From Blattamonas nauphoetae (lineage: Eukaryota; Preaxostyla; Oxymonadida), in NCBI GenBank assembly GCA_033064195.1, contig JARBJD010000103.1, positions 62,001 through 126,000 on the forward strand: a stretch of DNA of 64,000 bases, in the 5' to 3' direction. A model generated the notes under the pieces. It had not been told where the DNA came from and searched no databases. It worked only from the letters and a program-made list of their open reading frames with translations. Position numbers and translations under genes: made by a program. Below, in pieces: positions 21,394-32,848 of this stretch; the first letter of the stretch is position 1; each line of letters opens with the position of its first letter.

Positions 21394-22530
21394 TTAATCC
21401 GAGCCCCCTGTAAGTAGCGAAACAACGGGAACGGCGACTTCTATAACTGTCTTGGCAACAGTTGCGATCATCTCGAGTGTGTCTCTCCATGTCCACGCCG
21501 AATCTGTTTCTTCCACTCTAGTTGGCTGGACGAACCTTTCTTCTTGTTCGTCTTCGAGGGTTATTTTGCCGTTGAACCACGTGACTAAGGTCCATGTTCT
21601 GCGATATCGATCAGTACACTCCATGCAGTATTGTTTCCGCAGCATCGTTCCTCCGATGATCTCCGCTTTCGTGCGGCGTTCTGCTTCACGCTCTTCCGAC
21701 ACGATACACTTTTCATTTGGACGTTTTGGGTCTGGTGCCTCAATAAATTCGCGTTTCACGAGGAATCTTGTCTCAGTGACAGTCGTCTTCACTTCACCGT
21801 CGGGCTCGTGGGTCACAGTTCCGTTGGCGAGGGTGACTTCGATCAAGCGCGGAGCTGTCTGCACAGCAACAGTCTTTGTCTCTTCGTAGCGAGTCACTTT
21901 GCGGATGAGGGGATCAGGAACCGCCAAGCGTGTTGTTGGCATTGGCTTGAGAGAGGACGCAAAATCAATCAGTTGATCGAGTTCCGACTCCGATTCCGGA
22001 TCCATTTGTCCGACCTTGGAGTCGACGAAGAAGAACCGGATGGGGTCGGTTCTCTCATTTTCATACTCCTCATCGATGAGTGCTTCCAGACGAGGCTTGA
22101 AATGATTTTGGAAGTTTGTATGTATCTCTCTGAAGAATGCTGATTTCCGTTCAGAGAAGGTGACGACCACACACATGTGACTCCAGACATCAGCTCGGCC
22201 AAACATGTTGCGGATGTATCGGAGGGTGTTTTGCATGGCAGCATCGGTGCGATTGTCCGTGATCGTCACGACGTAGCAGATCAAATTGACATAAGGAACT
22301 GTCTCGAGGAAACGAGTTGTCTGCTCAAGAGCAACTCGATCCTGCTGGATTACACCTGATGTTCCTTGTGTATCGATGATTTCAAACGAATGCCCTTTCC
22401 GAGTGAGTTAGGCTGATTGTGGAAAGGAGGTTATTGGGCCTCGTACAGTCAGTTTGATAAATGGTAACAGGTCCCACTTTCTCCGTCAATGGGACGATCA
22501 ATTCTGACAGGTTACACAGACATCACAAAT
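21394..22530 (-). CDS. AIG1-like P-loop GTPase, 5' end unresolved
   Basis: Likely septin/TOC-superfamily GTPase resembling the AIG1/GIMAP group. The main exon runs from 22394 to the stop at 21394. A 52-nt intron (22446-22395, GTACGA..GAAAG) joins it to an upstream exon reading ELIVPLTEKVGPVTIYQTD. The G3 motif DTQG follows directly after the junction (HSFEIIDTQGTSG). Further family-like blocks are LICYVVTITDNRTD, TLRYIRNMFG and SHMCVVVTFSE. The C-terminus has a conserved-looking basic/acidic middle and ends in a hydrophobic stretch (AVPVVSLL) that could insert in a membrane. A normal P-loop was not found: about 100 bp upstream the minus strand reads RRMGPTGKSD, which lacks the first glycine of the GxxxxGKS motif and ends in a stop, so the 5' part may be decayed. 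Confidence 0.55.
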
Positions 22531-22780
22531 AGTGCTCCTTTCGTTCAAAACAAGGATTTACGACCACAAGACTTGAAAGAACTGAATAATAACATCTAAA
22601 TATTCTTTCTTAGTCTGATTTGCCCGTCGGCCCCATTCTTCGTTCTTCCAAGATCTCGGATGACGATACAAACCGGAGACCATCTCATTCTTTCTCTGAA
22701 GATTATTGATTCTTGTTCCATTTCATTCGTATTTGAAGATTTTTATGTCTACATAGACTCAATTCAATGAAATGAAATAA

Positions 22781-22815
22781 GATCGTCCCATTGATGACAA
22801 AAGTGGGACCTGTTA
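22781..22815 (+). pseudogene. GTPase gene fragment, left half (transposon target)
   Basis: Thirty-five bases match the exon of the minus-strand GTPase at 22466-22500 in inverted orientation, with about five differences. It ends in TA at the element boundary and continues at 23943. It would read IVPLMTKVGPVT, against IVPLTEKVGPVT in the gene. Confidence 0.75.
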
Positions 22816-23154
22816 CAGTCCTTTCCAAAAAGTTGATCAGGTGTTTCAAAAAGATGGTTGATCGAGTTGATACACTCGCCCACAATACTGATTTTCCTCT
22901 CCTGACCACTTTCCACCCCTGACTCATCTCTCGTTTTAGAATACCTAGATGGACAGATAGTGACAAAAAAGATGGTCTGTCTTATTTTTCGCAAAACATG
23001 TGCACATTTTGTGGAGATTTTCTGACCACTTTTTTCATTCCAGATTTTGCTCTCATTATTCATCTTTCTCTCCAGCAGAACAAAATTCTTAATTAACACA
23101 CAATATTATTCGGTGCCCCGCATTTTCCCCACTGCCACAGTTGTATTCTCTGAC
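22816..23154 (+). repeat. left terminal inverted repeat of the Tc1/mariner-like element
   Basis: A 339-bp arm, the reverse complement of 23604-23942. Both start CAGTCC at the outer edge and stop matching at CTCTGAC on the inner edge. The same peptide frame (LSVHLGILKREMSQGW) appears on opposite strands in the two arms. Confidence 0.9.
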
Positions 23155-23603
23155 ATAACATCTGAGATTGACGAAATGGATGTTGTGACATCACTACGGA
23201 TTGAAACATCGACACAAAGCGAGATGAGAGAATTCGAGAAGAGGATAAATGCATAGAAGATGTGATCGAGTCTACAGAGAGATATTGGCAGTGTTCTGAT
23301 GGTGTGAACAGCTCCGATCTTGAAGTTGTGAACAACTGATCATTTTGCAGGAACAAGTTGAGATAAATGCCTAATATGATAAGAGTAAGAAAGAACACTC
23401 GTGAAAGTCAGATTACTATCCAGTGGAGAGAGACAATCAGATCGATGGTTTCGTGATTGATTTTGAGCTGATAGTCCCTTCTACTACCAGATAGTTTTTC
23501 GTACCAGGATCTATAGACTGAGATTGAGAGTATGAATGACGTGAAAAATCCATAAACTCGCATACACATCAAATTGTCGACGCTGAATGACTGTGATCGA
23601 CAG

Positions 23604-23942
23604 GTCAGAGAATACAACTGTGGCAGTGGGGAAAATGCGGGGCACCGAATAATATTGTGTGTTAATTAAGAATTTTGTTCTGCTGGAGAGAAAGATGAAT
23701 AATGAGAGCAAAATCTGGAATGAAAAAAGTGGTCAGAAAATCTCCACAAAATGTGCACATGTTTTGCGAAAAATAAGACAGACCATCTTTTTTGTCACTA
23801 TCTGTCCATCTAGGTATTCTAAAACGAGAGATGAGTCAGGGGTGGAAAGTGGTCAGGAGAGGAAAATCAGTATTGTGGGCGAGTGTATCAACTCGATCAA
23901 CCATCTTTTTGAAACACCTGATCAACTTTTTGGAAAGGACTG
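23604..23942 (-). repeat. right terminal inverted repeat of the Tc1/mariner-like element
   Basis: A 339-bp arm, the reverse complement of 22816-23154. The arm pair is long enough to fold into a stable hairpin in RNA or single-stranded DNA. Confidence 0.9.
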
Positions 23943-23968
23943 TACCATTTACCAAACTGACTGTACAT
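23943..23968 (+). pseudogene. GTPase gene fragment, right half (transposon target)
   Basis: It continues the fragment broken by the element: TACCATTTACC, then AAACTGACTGTAC, matching 22443-22466 read on the minus strand. The TA is present at both edges of the element and once in the intact gene. Similarity stops at the GTAC that begins the intron in the gene. Confidence 0.75.
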
Positions 23969-24959
23969 CGACGCCACAACGAAAGGAAGCTGGTGCTCCA
24001 CATCCTCTGCAGAGCGTTGATTTGCCCGCACCAAATTTACCAAACAAAGCCATGCGAGTGGGATTATATGTCATTTGCAGTTCGAACTATGATTTGATCG
24101 GACCCATACCAAAATCATGAGAACCATCTTCAAACTTATTTGGACATCGTCATCTAATCAAGCATTTGCTGATTTTCTGCTCCGATGTGTGTCCTCTGTG
24201 ATCGCTGTCCGACATGAAATGACAGACCTGCGTTTTCGAGTTCAACATGTCCATGATTGTTCGTAAGTTGCTCCTTGCCACCACAATTCTCGCGATATTG
24301 CCTAGAAACGATGATTTGATCAGAATACGTTTTGTCTTGAGACCAAATCTGCCCTTCTGATCACATCAGTGTTGATTTCTCCTTATCACGCTAAAATGAA
24401 TCACACGACGTTGTTATGTCCGTCATCGATGACAAATCAAGAGAGAGTGTCACGATTCGTAGTTCAGCATGAATCCGTGCTGAACTGCTGATTCGACTGG
24501 CAGTTCCAGAATGTGTTCCAGTTGAGGTTTTGGAGGAGAATTCTTGAATTTCCCAAGACATACAGAAGAGTTGGTAGTAATTTCACCACATAGTCTTGGA
24601 GTTGGTCATCAAAATCATTTCAACAAGCAAGAGAAACATGCAATTGTCTTGGAGGAAGTGGTTCTGACTTCAAACAAAGAAGTATGAGCATCACATCCAT
24701 TCAGTGGATATCTTGAGTGACATTTTCAAGAAATACACGAACGTTGGAGGAGATGTCTAAAGAAAACTGAGTTTTTCCTCAGATTTCTCTCATCACTTGA
24801 GATATCTGATTTGAAGTCGATCATTCAGCAAAGCTGAGCCCAGTACCAACATGGACACCGCAGAGTCCACCTGTAACGATCATTATTGTCTGTAGTTGAG
24901 ACTGACTTCATGAAGAAAAAAACATGGGCTTTTAAAGCAACGATTGATTGTTCATCCAT
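23969..24959. other. decayed intergenic sequence
   Basis: Apart from the receptor-gene fragment at 24414-24540 I see no gene. Frames are short and interrupted on both strands. The region lies directly upstream of the flippase start and must hold its promoter. Confidence 0.5.
24414..24540 (-). pseudogene. fragment of a beta-helix/pseudokinase gene 3' end
   Basis: About 125 bp match the reverse complement of 40430-40560, the last codons and stop region of the large receptor gene. Read on the minus strand it gives an interrupted version of QNLNRNTFWNCQLNQQF. Only this tip is present, so it is a relic of a further family copy or a short transposed piece. Confidence 0.7.
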
Positions 24960-27900
24960 ATGGAGAAGATAGAGCGGACAATCAAGCTGAATGACAGAGG
25001 ACTTGGATCTCACTTTGCCCGAAACAAGATCAGAACGTCAAGATACACTTGGTTTTCATTCTTTCCAAAAAATCTGTTCGAACAACACCGGAAACTTTCA
25101 AATGTTTATTTCCTATGTAATATGGTCTTGAATTTGCTGTATGTCACTTTAATCTCATTCTGCCTCCTCACTTCTTCGTAGGCCAATCTTTAACATCTAC
25201 AACCCTGTGACGTGTGTCCTGCCGTATGCGTTCATTCTCACAGTGGTCATGGTGAAGGATGGGATCGAGGATATTCGGCGGCATCGAAGTGACCACCGAG
25301 TGAACCGAGAACTGATAGTTGTTGTCCGCGATGGTTGCTTCTCGGAGATCCCAACGGAACAACTGGTGGTCGGAGACTTTGTCATGTTGCAAAAGTATTT
25401 TTCTCATTTTTATCAAGGATTTCTTCAGCAATTCTGAAGTTCCAGCTGATTGCCTTCTTCTGTCATCGTCCAACGAGAATGGAATGTCGTTCATCAATAC
25501 AATGAATCTTGATGGAGAAACAAACATTAAACTCAAACAATCACATCCGGATCTTGTGCGGCGACTTGGTATTCCAATGATTCGATCGATCATCTCTTGA
25601 TTCATCGTTTGTGACTTTATCAGGCCTTGTCGAAGTTGGAAACCTCCCCGAAAGGAAGGAACTCAAAGAACGTGTTTTCTTAGCCGCGATGAAATCACAC
25701 AATGTGCAGATTGGTCAACGAGTCTCTCACCTGAGAGGCACTCTCCGACTCTCTCCACCAACCCGCCATCTATCCAGTGTCTGCCTCTCTCTTTGTGATC
25801 CCCCCTCTCTCTGTTTGAACAGTTTGCAGGCTCTTTGGACCTGGATGAAGGAGAAGAATCTGAAAGAATCGTTCTTTCGCTGTCTAACCTTCTTCTGAAA
25901 GGATCGTTCATTAAAACAACACGAGCAACTCTTGGTCTCGTTGTTTATACTGGAAAAGACACTAAAGTACGTCTGAACACTGAGAAAACTGCCAACAAAT
26001 TTTCGACTCTCCAACGAGCGATGAACCAAATTATCATCCTTCTGACGCTCTTTCTTTTCAGTTTGACGATTATTAGTGTGATTTTTGGACTGATGTATCG
26101 TGTATGTCCCACCTCTCGTTCTCATCTCAACTCCATCTCTCTCCCCCTTTTCCCGCTTGTTGCAGAAAAATTCAGCGAAACATCCATACCTATTTCAAGG
26201 AACAATGACCGCAAAGGATATCGTGGTGCTTGTGATATCGTTCATGATCTATTACAGCTACACCGTACCCATGTCGCTCTTCGTGATTGTGGAAGTGGGC
26301 CACGCCGTGCAGGGTCTTCTGATGGAAAAAGACAAACAAATGTGGCATCTGATCCGAAGCGAGAACGATGAGGAGCTGGAGGGAGACGAAAAGATTGTCC
26401 ACGCGACTGTTCGAGCATCAAGCCTCACCGACGAGTTGGGAGTGGTCGAGCACGTGTTCACAGACAAGACAGGCACCCTCACAGCAAACGAGATGACGCT
26501 GGTGGGATGCGGGATTGGGACACAGCTGTACAGTGTTGGAAATGGCGACTGGGAGAGGAGGGAGAAGGGAGGGGATCAGCCCGAACACAAATTTTCAGAA
26601 GCTGTTGATCTCTTCGTCGATATGACCGATCCGAACACTCGTGATCAACAGCGGATGGCGAAGGAGAAAGGTTCGGTCGAATACAACACCCTCCATTTTG
26701 TGAACTGCCTGCTCCTTTGTCACGATGTGTATCCAGAAACAGAAAGGGACGAGCACCACCAAAATGAAGAAAGCGATCAGAAACGAAGGAAGGATCGGAT
26801 GGACGACAGACCATCCCCCTCACCGAGTCCTCTCATCAAAGAAAGGAAGGAAGCAAGACAAGCCGAGTTCCAGTCCACCAGTCCCGATGAGGTCGCTCTG
26901 CTCACCGCACTCGCCGCGTTGGGCATTCGTCTGATCTCGCGGACGGGATCGTGTGTTGTGCTGAGTGTGCGTGGGAGAGAGGTGAAAGTGGACGTGCTGG
27001 CTCGACTGGAGTTCTCGTCCGAACGAGGCAGGATGTCTGTTGTTGTGCGGTTGGACAATGACGAGGTTCGAGTCTACACGAAAGGGTCTGATGCAGCGAT
27101 TGTGGGACTGTGCTCGACAGGCACTGAACGCCAGCGAGCGGAGATGGACGAAACAGAACAAGCTGAAGTTGGGGAAGGCGAGCTGGAGATGATGAGGAAG
27201 CAGCTGGAAGTACACAGCGGAGTCTTGGCTGGGCTGGAAGAGCTGAGTGGGAGTGGGCTTCGCACGATGTGTGTGTCCACTCGCTCGGTCGGAGAGACCG
27301 AGTACAAAGAGTGGAAAACAGAGCTCGACAAAGCCATCAACTCACTCTCCGATCGCGAGGAGCGGATTGAAGAGTGCTTCGTGCAGCTGGAGCGACGGAT
27401 GGAGCTTATCGGGTGCACTGGTGTTCTGGATCGGCTTGAAGACGAGTGTGTCCCGACGTTGGAGATGATGAAAGCGGCTGGGCTGACCGTTTGGATGCTC
27501 ACTGGCGACAAAGTCAACACGGCCGTGTCGATCGGACAGACTTGCGGATTGTTGTCGAATGAGGGTCGATTGATCAGACTCACCAAAACAGAGCTGGAAG
27601 AACGAGGGAAGGCGCAGCTGGGAGAGGCCAGGGACCGGAAAGGACGGCCGTGGAGAAGGTCAAGCGATGACTCGTCGATTCAGAGCGACGGACTGGACCT
27701 GTCTCAGACTCGTCTTCTGCACGGAAAGAGTGCGAGTGTGGGGTCCCTCCTGAACACGAGCACATCCACTGTCGACACGTACGGGACAGACGGAACAGGA
27801 AGGGTACTGAAGGACGGCAGCGCAAGGAGAGAGGGGGATGTCGACGAGTCCAAACTGTTTTCTCGTCAGACCGAGCTTCGTCGGAGGGAATCGTCGTTTC

Positions 27901-29555
27901 GGGATGGATGGTGTTTGGGACCTCGTCGTCGGCGTCGGATGGAGCGAGAGGAGCGTGAGATGAGCTCGGACCAGGCCGCCCTGCTGCAGATTGTGGAAGA
28001 CATGATAGTGGAGGGTCTGATGGGAGTCGGCGACACGTGGGAAGACATCTCAAAAACAAGAAACGGATACAGCACGCCAAAAATCGGAGAGAAAAAGAAG
28101 AAGCAGCGACGCAGAGACGCCCGTCGAAGGTGGAACAGGATCGAAAAGGGAAGCATGGTGATCGAGGACTCGCTGCTGGCGGAGAACGAGCGGGAAGGGG
28201 AGGTGGGACTGGTTGTGGACGGGTTTCTGATGAACTGCATACTCCAAACTGTTCGTCTCCAAACTCTCTTTCTCCGCCTCGCCTCAGTCGCGAACGGGGT
28301 GATCTGCAGTCGCATCTCGCCCATCCAAAAGGCGCTTGTTGTGCGGATGGTGAAGGAGCACACTGGATCGAAGTGCTTGGCCGTGGGAGACGGGGCGAAT
28401 GATGTGTCGATGATCGAAGAGGCAGACGTCGGTGTGGGGATTGTGGGGAGAGAGGGAATGCAAGCTTCGCAATCGAGTGACTTTGCTGTTGGTTCGATTG
28501 GAGATCTGCGTCGTCTGCTGTTCGTGCACGGCTGGCACAACCTCTCACGCCTCTCCACAACCATCCAATACTGCTTCTACAAAAACATGGCGTTTGTGGT
28601 TGGAATGTTTGTGTACAACGTGTTCTCCCAATTCACATCGCAGCCGCCGTTCGGGTCGTCGTTCCCCGCCCTCTACAACATGATCTACACGAGCCTCCCG
28701 ATTGTGGTGACCAGCATCCAAGACAAGGTCCTGACAGACAGAGAACTGGAGTCGTTTCCGAGACTGTACAGCGCTGGGCGGAGGAAGAACTCATTGACAC
28801 GATTGGGATTCACGCCGTGGGTGGTCTTGGCTGTGTTTCAGGGACTAAGTGTGTTGTGGGAGATTTCAGCTTCGTCTTTCCCTTCATTGATTCCTAGTTC
28901 ATTCTTCTTTTGCTGATTGTATTGTGTTTTGATTGTCTCTTGTCCTCTCTCTTCTTTGCAGTGATTTTCTTCGTGCAGAAAGTGTTCTTTGCTGGGGACG
29001 GACTGTTCGTGGATTCGGAACCGACAACACTGAGTCACTGGGAGTTCACGATGAGCACGAATCTTGTTTTGATAGTCACAATCACTGTAGTTTGGAGCAA
29101 TCAGTGTGTTTCCTTCTTTTTTGTTCGTCTTCTTTGTTTCACCTTCTCACTGTCTTCACCATTCACTTCCTTCATCTTTCATTCTCCTTTTGCTCAGTTT
29201 GGACACCGCCTTCTTTGTCGGATCGTGGGTAGCCTCGCTGATCGCGTTCGTTCTTCTTTCGATTGCAACAACGACACTCGGGATGTTCACCAAAACCCCG
29301 ATGGCCTTCCTCGAGCTGTTTGCGTCACCGCGCTTCTATTTATGTGTTGCGATGACAGTGGTTGTGAGTGTGGTTCCACTCATTGTGGTATCAGCGTGTG
29401 TCCTCCCTTTTTCATCATTTCTTCGCCTTCTCTCTGTTGTATTCAGTATCCGTGATCTCTTCTCGACATCTCCAATCACAGTGACGAAGCTGTATTCACG
29501 GCAACAAAAGAAGGAACAGAATTCGGACAATGATTCCCGCTTTTTCCCTCAGTGA
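24960..29555 (+). CDS. P4-ATPase phospholipid flippase
   Basis: Moves aminophospholipids from the outer to the inner leaflet of plasma, Golgi or endosomal membranes using ATP. Nine exons join with full phase agreement: 24960-25138, 25182-25394, 25429-25568, 25624-25721, 25823-26101, 26166-28848, 28962-29103, 29198-29395 and 29447-29555 (1,346 aa). The family start [21 protein letters not shown] is followed by the actuator DGET (about residue 160), the phosphorylation site DKTGTLT (about 402), TGDK (about 749) and the hinge GDGANDVSM (about 1044). Six C-terminal membrane helices close the protein ([14 protein letters not shown] onward). A charged insert of roughly 200 aa lies between TGDK and GDGAND, and another follows DKTGT. 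It would need a CDC50-type partner, which is not in the window. ATG 24960 is the first in-frame start. Confidence 0.95.
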
Positions 29556-29843
29556 ACGGCCCATTCTCCTCGCTCTTGATTCACTCCTTCGGAGACGGTC
29601 CTGTAGTCATTATTTCCACTTCTTTTATTTTGAATACCAGCATCTTCATTTTTCTGATTCTCCTTGCATTTCTCCGATTCTGGATTCAGGTCATCCCTTT
29701 AGTTTTGAATCACTTCCTGTGAGTTTCATTCCAAAGAATACTCTTGGAGAACATGTGTTATTTGTTCAGCAACGAGTCAAAATTATCATACCGTGACGTG
29801 AAACGTGATTTTTATCCCAATCTCGACTCTCCTTCCATCCATC

Positions 29844-32018
29844 TCAAAATAACACATTCATCCCACACTCCTTTCGAACCTGTCTCAGGTTCTCCATAAT
29901 CTCTGGTCTTGTTCTGAAATATCTTCGCGTGAGCCATCCCTCTATTGCATCTTCGAGTCCTGCTTCGCGCTGTCTCTCCACTCGCTTCTTCCATCTCTCA
30001 TTCTCATCCATTCTCATTTTCGCATCGTCTTCTCTGATCATCTTCAGCCTTTCTCCCAACTCATTCTCGTTTGTTACATCCACCAACCACCCCACTTCCC
30101 ACTCCTCTCTTCCAGTCTCCACAATCTTCCCATCTCCGAACAGTTCGTGCTCCAGGACCAATGTCTGATTCAAAAGTTTCGAGATACGATGTGGGATATC
30201 ATTGTCGGCATAGACATCATACGGAAAGAACTTTTCTCGACGAATAATGAACAGCAGATACCGTTTGGCTGGTGTGAACGCTCGTTCAAACTGAAGAAAT
30301 CGGATTCTCTTCCACTCTTCTTTCGAACAGACTATGGCTTTCTGGGCACATGTCAGAACGAGGATGGTCCAAACGAGATGCAGATGGAATCTGTCGTTGA
30401 CTGGTTTAATTACTGTCGGATTGGAGCTGGCGATCACTCGCTCAACCAGATTCTCTTCCAGCACAGCTCCGCAATGTTGGAGAAGGAGGAGTTGATCACT
30501 GGAAAGAGTGATTTGTGACCGTCATTGAGACTGCGAGCGACACACCACCACGAAAAGTGGAGAAATGTGAACAACACATCGGATCGATTGCCAATCCTGT
30601 AAGTTGGATCCGTTCTTTTCAGCTCAACGAGTTCGATGGCGGTGATGATGGCTGACTTCAGAGTCGGAACAAAGTCGTATGCGATCAGAGCCTGTGCAAG
30701 ATGAGAAAGGTTAACAACACACATCTTGAATGGAGCAAAACTGTGTGTCGAGCAACGTGTTGAAGAGAGAAAGTTCTTCACAAATAACTTCCAACAGAGC
30801 GTTTGCGTGGAGAAGTGGTGATTCCTCTTGAGGTGTGGTGGAGAGAGCAGAGATCTCTGGACCGTCAGGTGAGTATTCTGTGAAGAGTGACTTGAGCTGT
30901 GAAAGATGTCTGGCGAGTGCTTCACACAGGCGTCCTGGGATCGGAGCAAACGTCGATGGACTGTTCGCCGAAACAGACGGCACGTTGATCGGGTTGAGGA
31001 GGAAGGAGACGGATCCTGAAGCAGATTCAGCGCACATCGACATCACTCGGACAGCCATCTTCGATACTTCGCGCTTTTGGAGGTATGCCAGCGTCTTGAA
31101 TTCCCAATTGGCACGTGTGTTCAGTGGTTTTAGTGTCATTTTCGACACTTCGAGATGTGAGGAGAAACAGAGATGCGAGATAACCGTCAAATGTGGACTA
31201 TAATACCGTTCATTCAGAAAATTGTCCAGATATGCATCAAAATGTGCTTTGTGGTGGGCGAGGAAGGCAGAAGACGACGGAACAGTGGATGTCCACAAGA
31301 GAAGACACTCTCCGATCTGACACGAGAGGAAAGGAAGAATAACGGGTGGCAAACTTCCAAGCTCAACTTGGGGTCCTTGTTCGAGACCTCCCATTTGAGA
31401 AAGAAAGAGGGAAGCGACGATTCGCAGATTCGGAGACATTCTGCCTCTGAAGAGTTCCCTGATCGGAATAATTTTGATAAAAACAGTCGATATGAACAGA
31501 AAATTCTGTCGGACCAATATGCCACAATAGTTTCGGGAGAGAAATCTGGAAAATGATGACATCAAAAGAATCACACTGGAAAATCACATAGTTTGGTATT
31601 TTCACAATATTCCTCAAGAGGCTTGATGTAGTCCACATCAGGTATTGTTGAGAGGGCCCAATCAGATTCTGTGAATATCATTAACGAGATAGAAGGAGGT
31701 GAGAACTAGATCAAACCTGTCACAAGTACGAGGAGATCTTGGAGCATCTGTTGGCTTACTGTTTTACACTCGCCACTAATATGGCTTAGAATCGTTTCAA
31801 GATAGTTCTGGAAACATTTCAGAGTGATGTCGAGAGAAGATCAGTCAAACTGCTTGTTTCGCTTTTCTGTTGTGAATTTGGGGTCGTGAAGATGTCTTGT
31901 TTACAAGCATGGTGTTTCTGGGCGATAAACGGTTGAGCATCTGTCTAATGCTCGATAGTACATCTGACAAGTGATTCATCAGCCGGACTAAGACTCCAAT
32001 GGTTTGATCAGATTTCAT
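29844..32018 (-). CDS. lineage-specific solenoid protein, 633 aa, seven exons
   Basis: Member of a large family that I associate with Blattamonas; function unknown. Exons from the start are 32018-31851, 31807-31717, 31668-31577, 31545-31526 (a 20-nt microexon), 31458-30723, 30691-30552 and 30498-29844. All phases agree and the total divides by three. The N-terminus is MKSDQTIGVLVRLMN. The middle is helical (PISLPKLLELFRGRM, LEVICEELSLFNTLL), and the C-terminal third carries the family signature: ERAFTPAKRYLLFIIRREKF, then EEWEVGWLVDVTNE, then RWKKRVERQREAGLEDAIEG and GMNVLF at the end. It is related in layout, though not closely in sequence, to the 628-aa gene at 10668. It is convergent with the flippase gene, with 288 bp between the two stops. 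Confidence 0.8.
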
Positions 32019-32848
32019 TGCCTGTTTTCGATTTTAAGGAGGATAATAATTTATGGCGTTCTCAAAAGAGTTGGTTCCGAGAGGAGAGGCGGAAACATGA
32101 AGGACAGCTCCAGTTTCATGCACAAAAAGCGATTTATAAAGATGGCGTCAATTCGAATGAAACAAAAGTGAGTGAAGTGACATCATCGATCGGACCAGCT
32201 AAAACATCACAAATCAATGAGAACGTGCAGAACATCCGCTCTCATCCCTTCCATTCTCACCAAGAAGAGACTCCGTTCCTTCTTCAACCTGGCGAGTCGT
32301 TTTCCGATGAGCGGGTCTGATATTTGTGAATGGGATGCTGGAGCGATGGGTCTCTTCGGACATCTCGTCAACTGCCCGTGTTGGAGTGAGTCCTTCTAAT
32401 TAGTTCATTTCTCTCAGTTCCCTTTCGCTAATCAAGGCATCTCAGTCCAGGCGAACGATGCGGTTCATCATTTTGCGGCTTCCCGCATTCCGGATGGGTT
32501 GTGCGTCTTCTTCTTCTTCGAGAGATCCAGCATTCCAGTCGAACATCATCCCAACCCATCTTGTTCTCAAATCCTGTCTTCCGCCTGTCTTCGGAATTTG
32601 AGAGTATTACTCTTCTGGCATTTCATCTCAAATTCAGAAGCTTTTTCGTTTTGTAAGTCAGTGAATCTGGAAGTCGCTCCTTCAATCGACAAGTCGGAAT
32701 GGAAGAGTTCCTTAACGAACTCCAATCAGCAAAAGTGACTGTCGACATTTTTTCAGTTTGGCCAATCAGGGATCAGTGGAAGAAAGAGTGTTTTGAAGGA
32801 AATCTCGCGGCGCGAAAGGAGACGTCAAAACCATCATCGAATGCGACG
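32019..32848. other. non-coding stretch containing the left edge of duplication unit A
   Basis: From about 32,250 onward this matches 43,610-44,216 in unit B at roughly 90% by eye. Open frames exist in several phases on both strands, but none keeps its frame in both copies, so I call no gene. It may be the 3' remains of an older gene. The first 230 bases are upstream of the 633-aa solenoid gene. Confidence 0.5.

Larger units (their letters stand above)
22816..23942. mobile_element. Tc1/mariner-like non-autonomous element, 1,127 bp
   Basis: The element begins CAGTCCTTTCC and ends GGAAAGGACTG, with TA on both sides, the target signature of Tc1/mariner elements. Its two ends are perfect or near-perfect inverted repeats of 339 bp (22816-23154 and 23604-23942), separated by a 449-bp spacer. 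The spacer has no open frame resembling a DDE/D transposase; the small frames inside the arms occur on both strands simply because the arms are inverted copies. It is therefore a long-TIR MITE that would need a transposase in trans. The near identity of the two arms suggests recent activity. It interrupts a copied fragment of the neighbouring GTPase gene. Confidence 0.85.

Noticed and set aside
23047-24120. Open frames within and across the transposon arms
   Set aside because: Identical peptides appear on both strands because the arms are inverted copies. None resembles a transposase.
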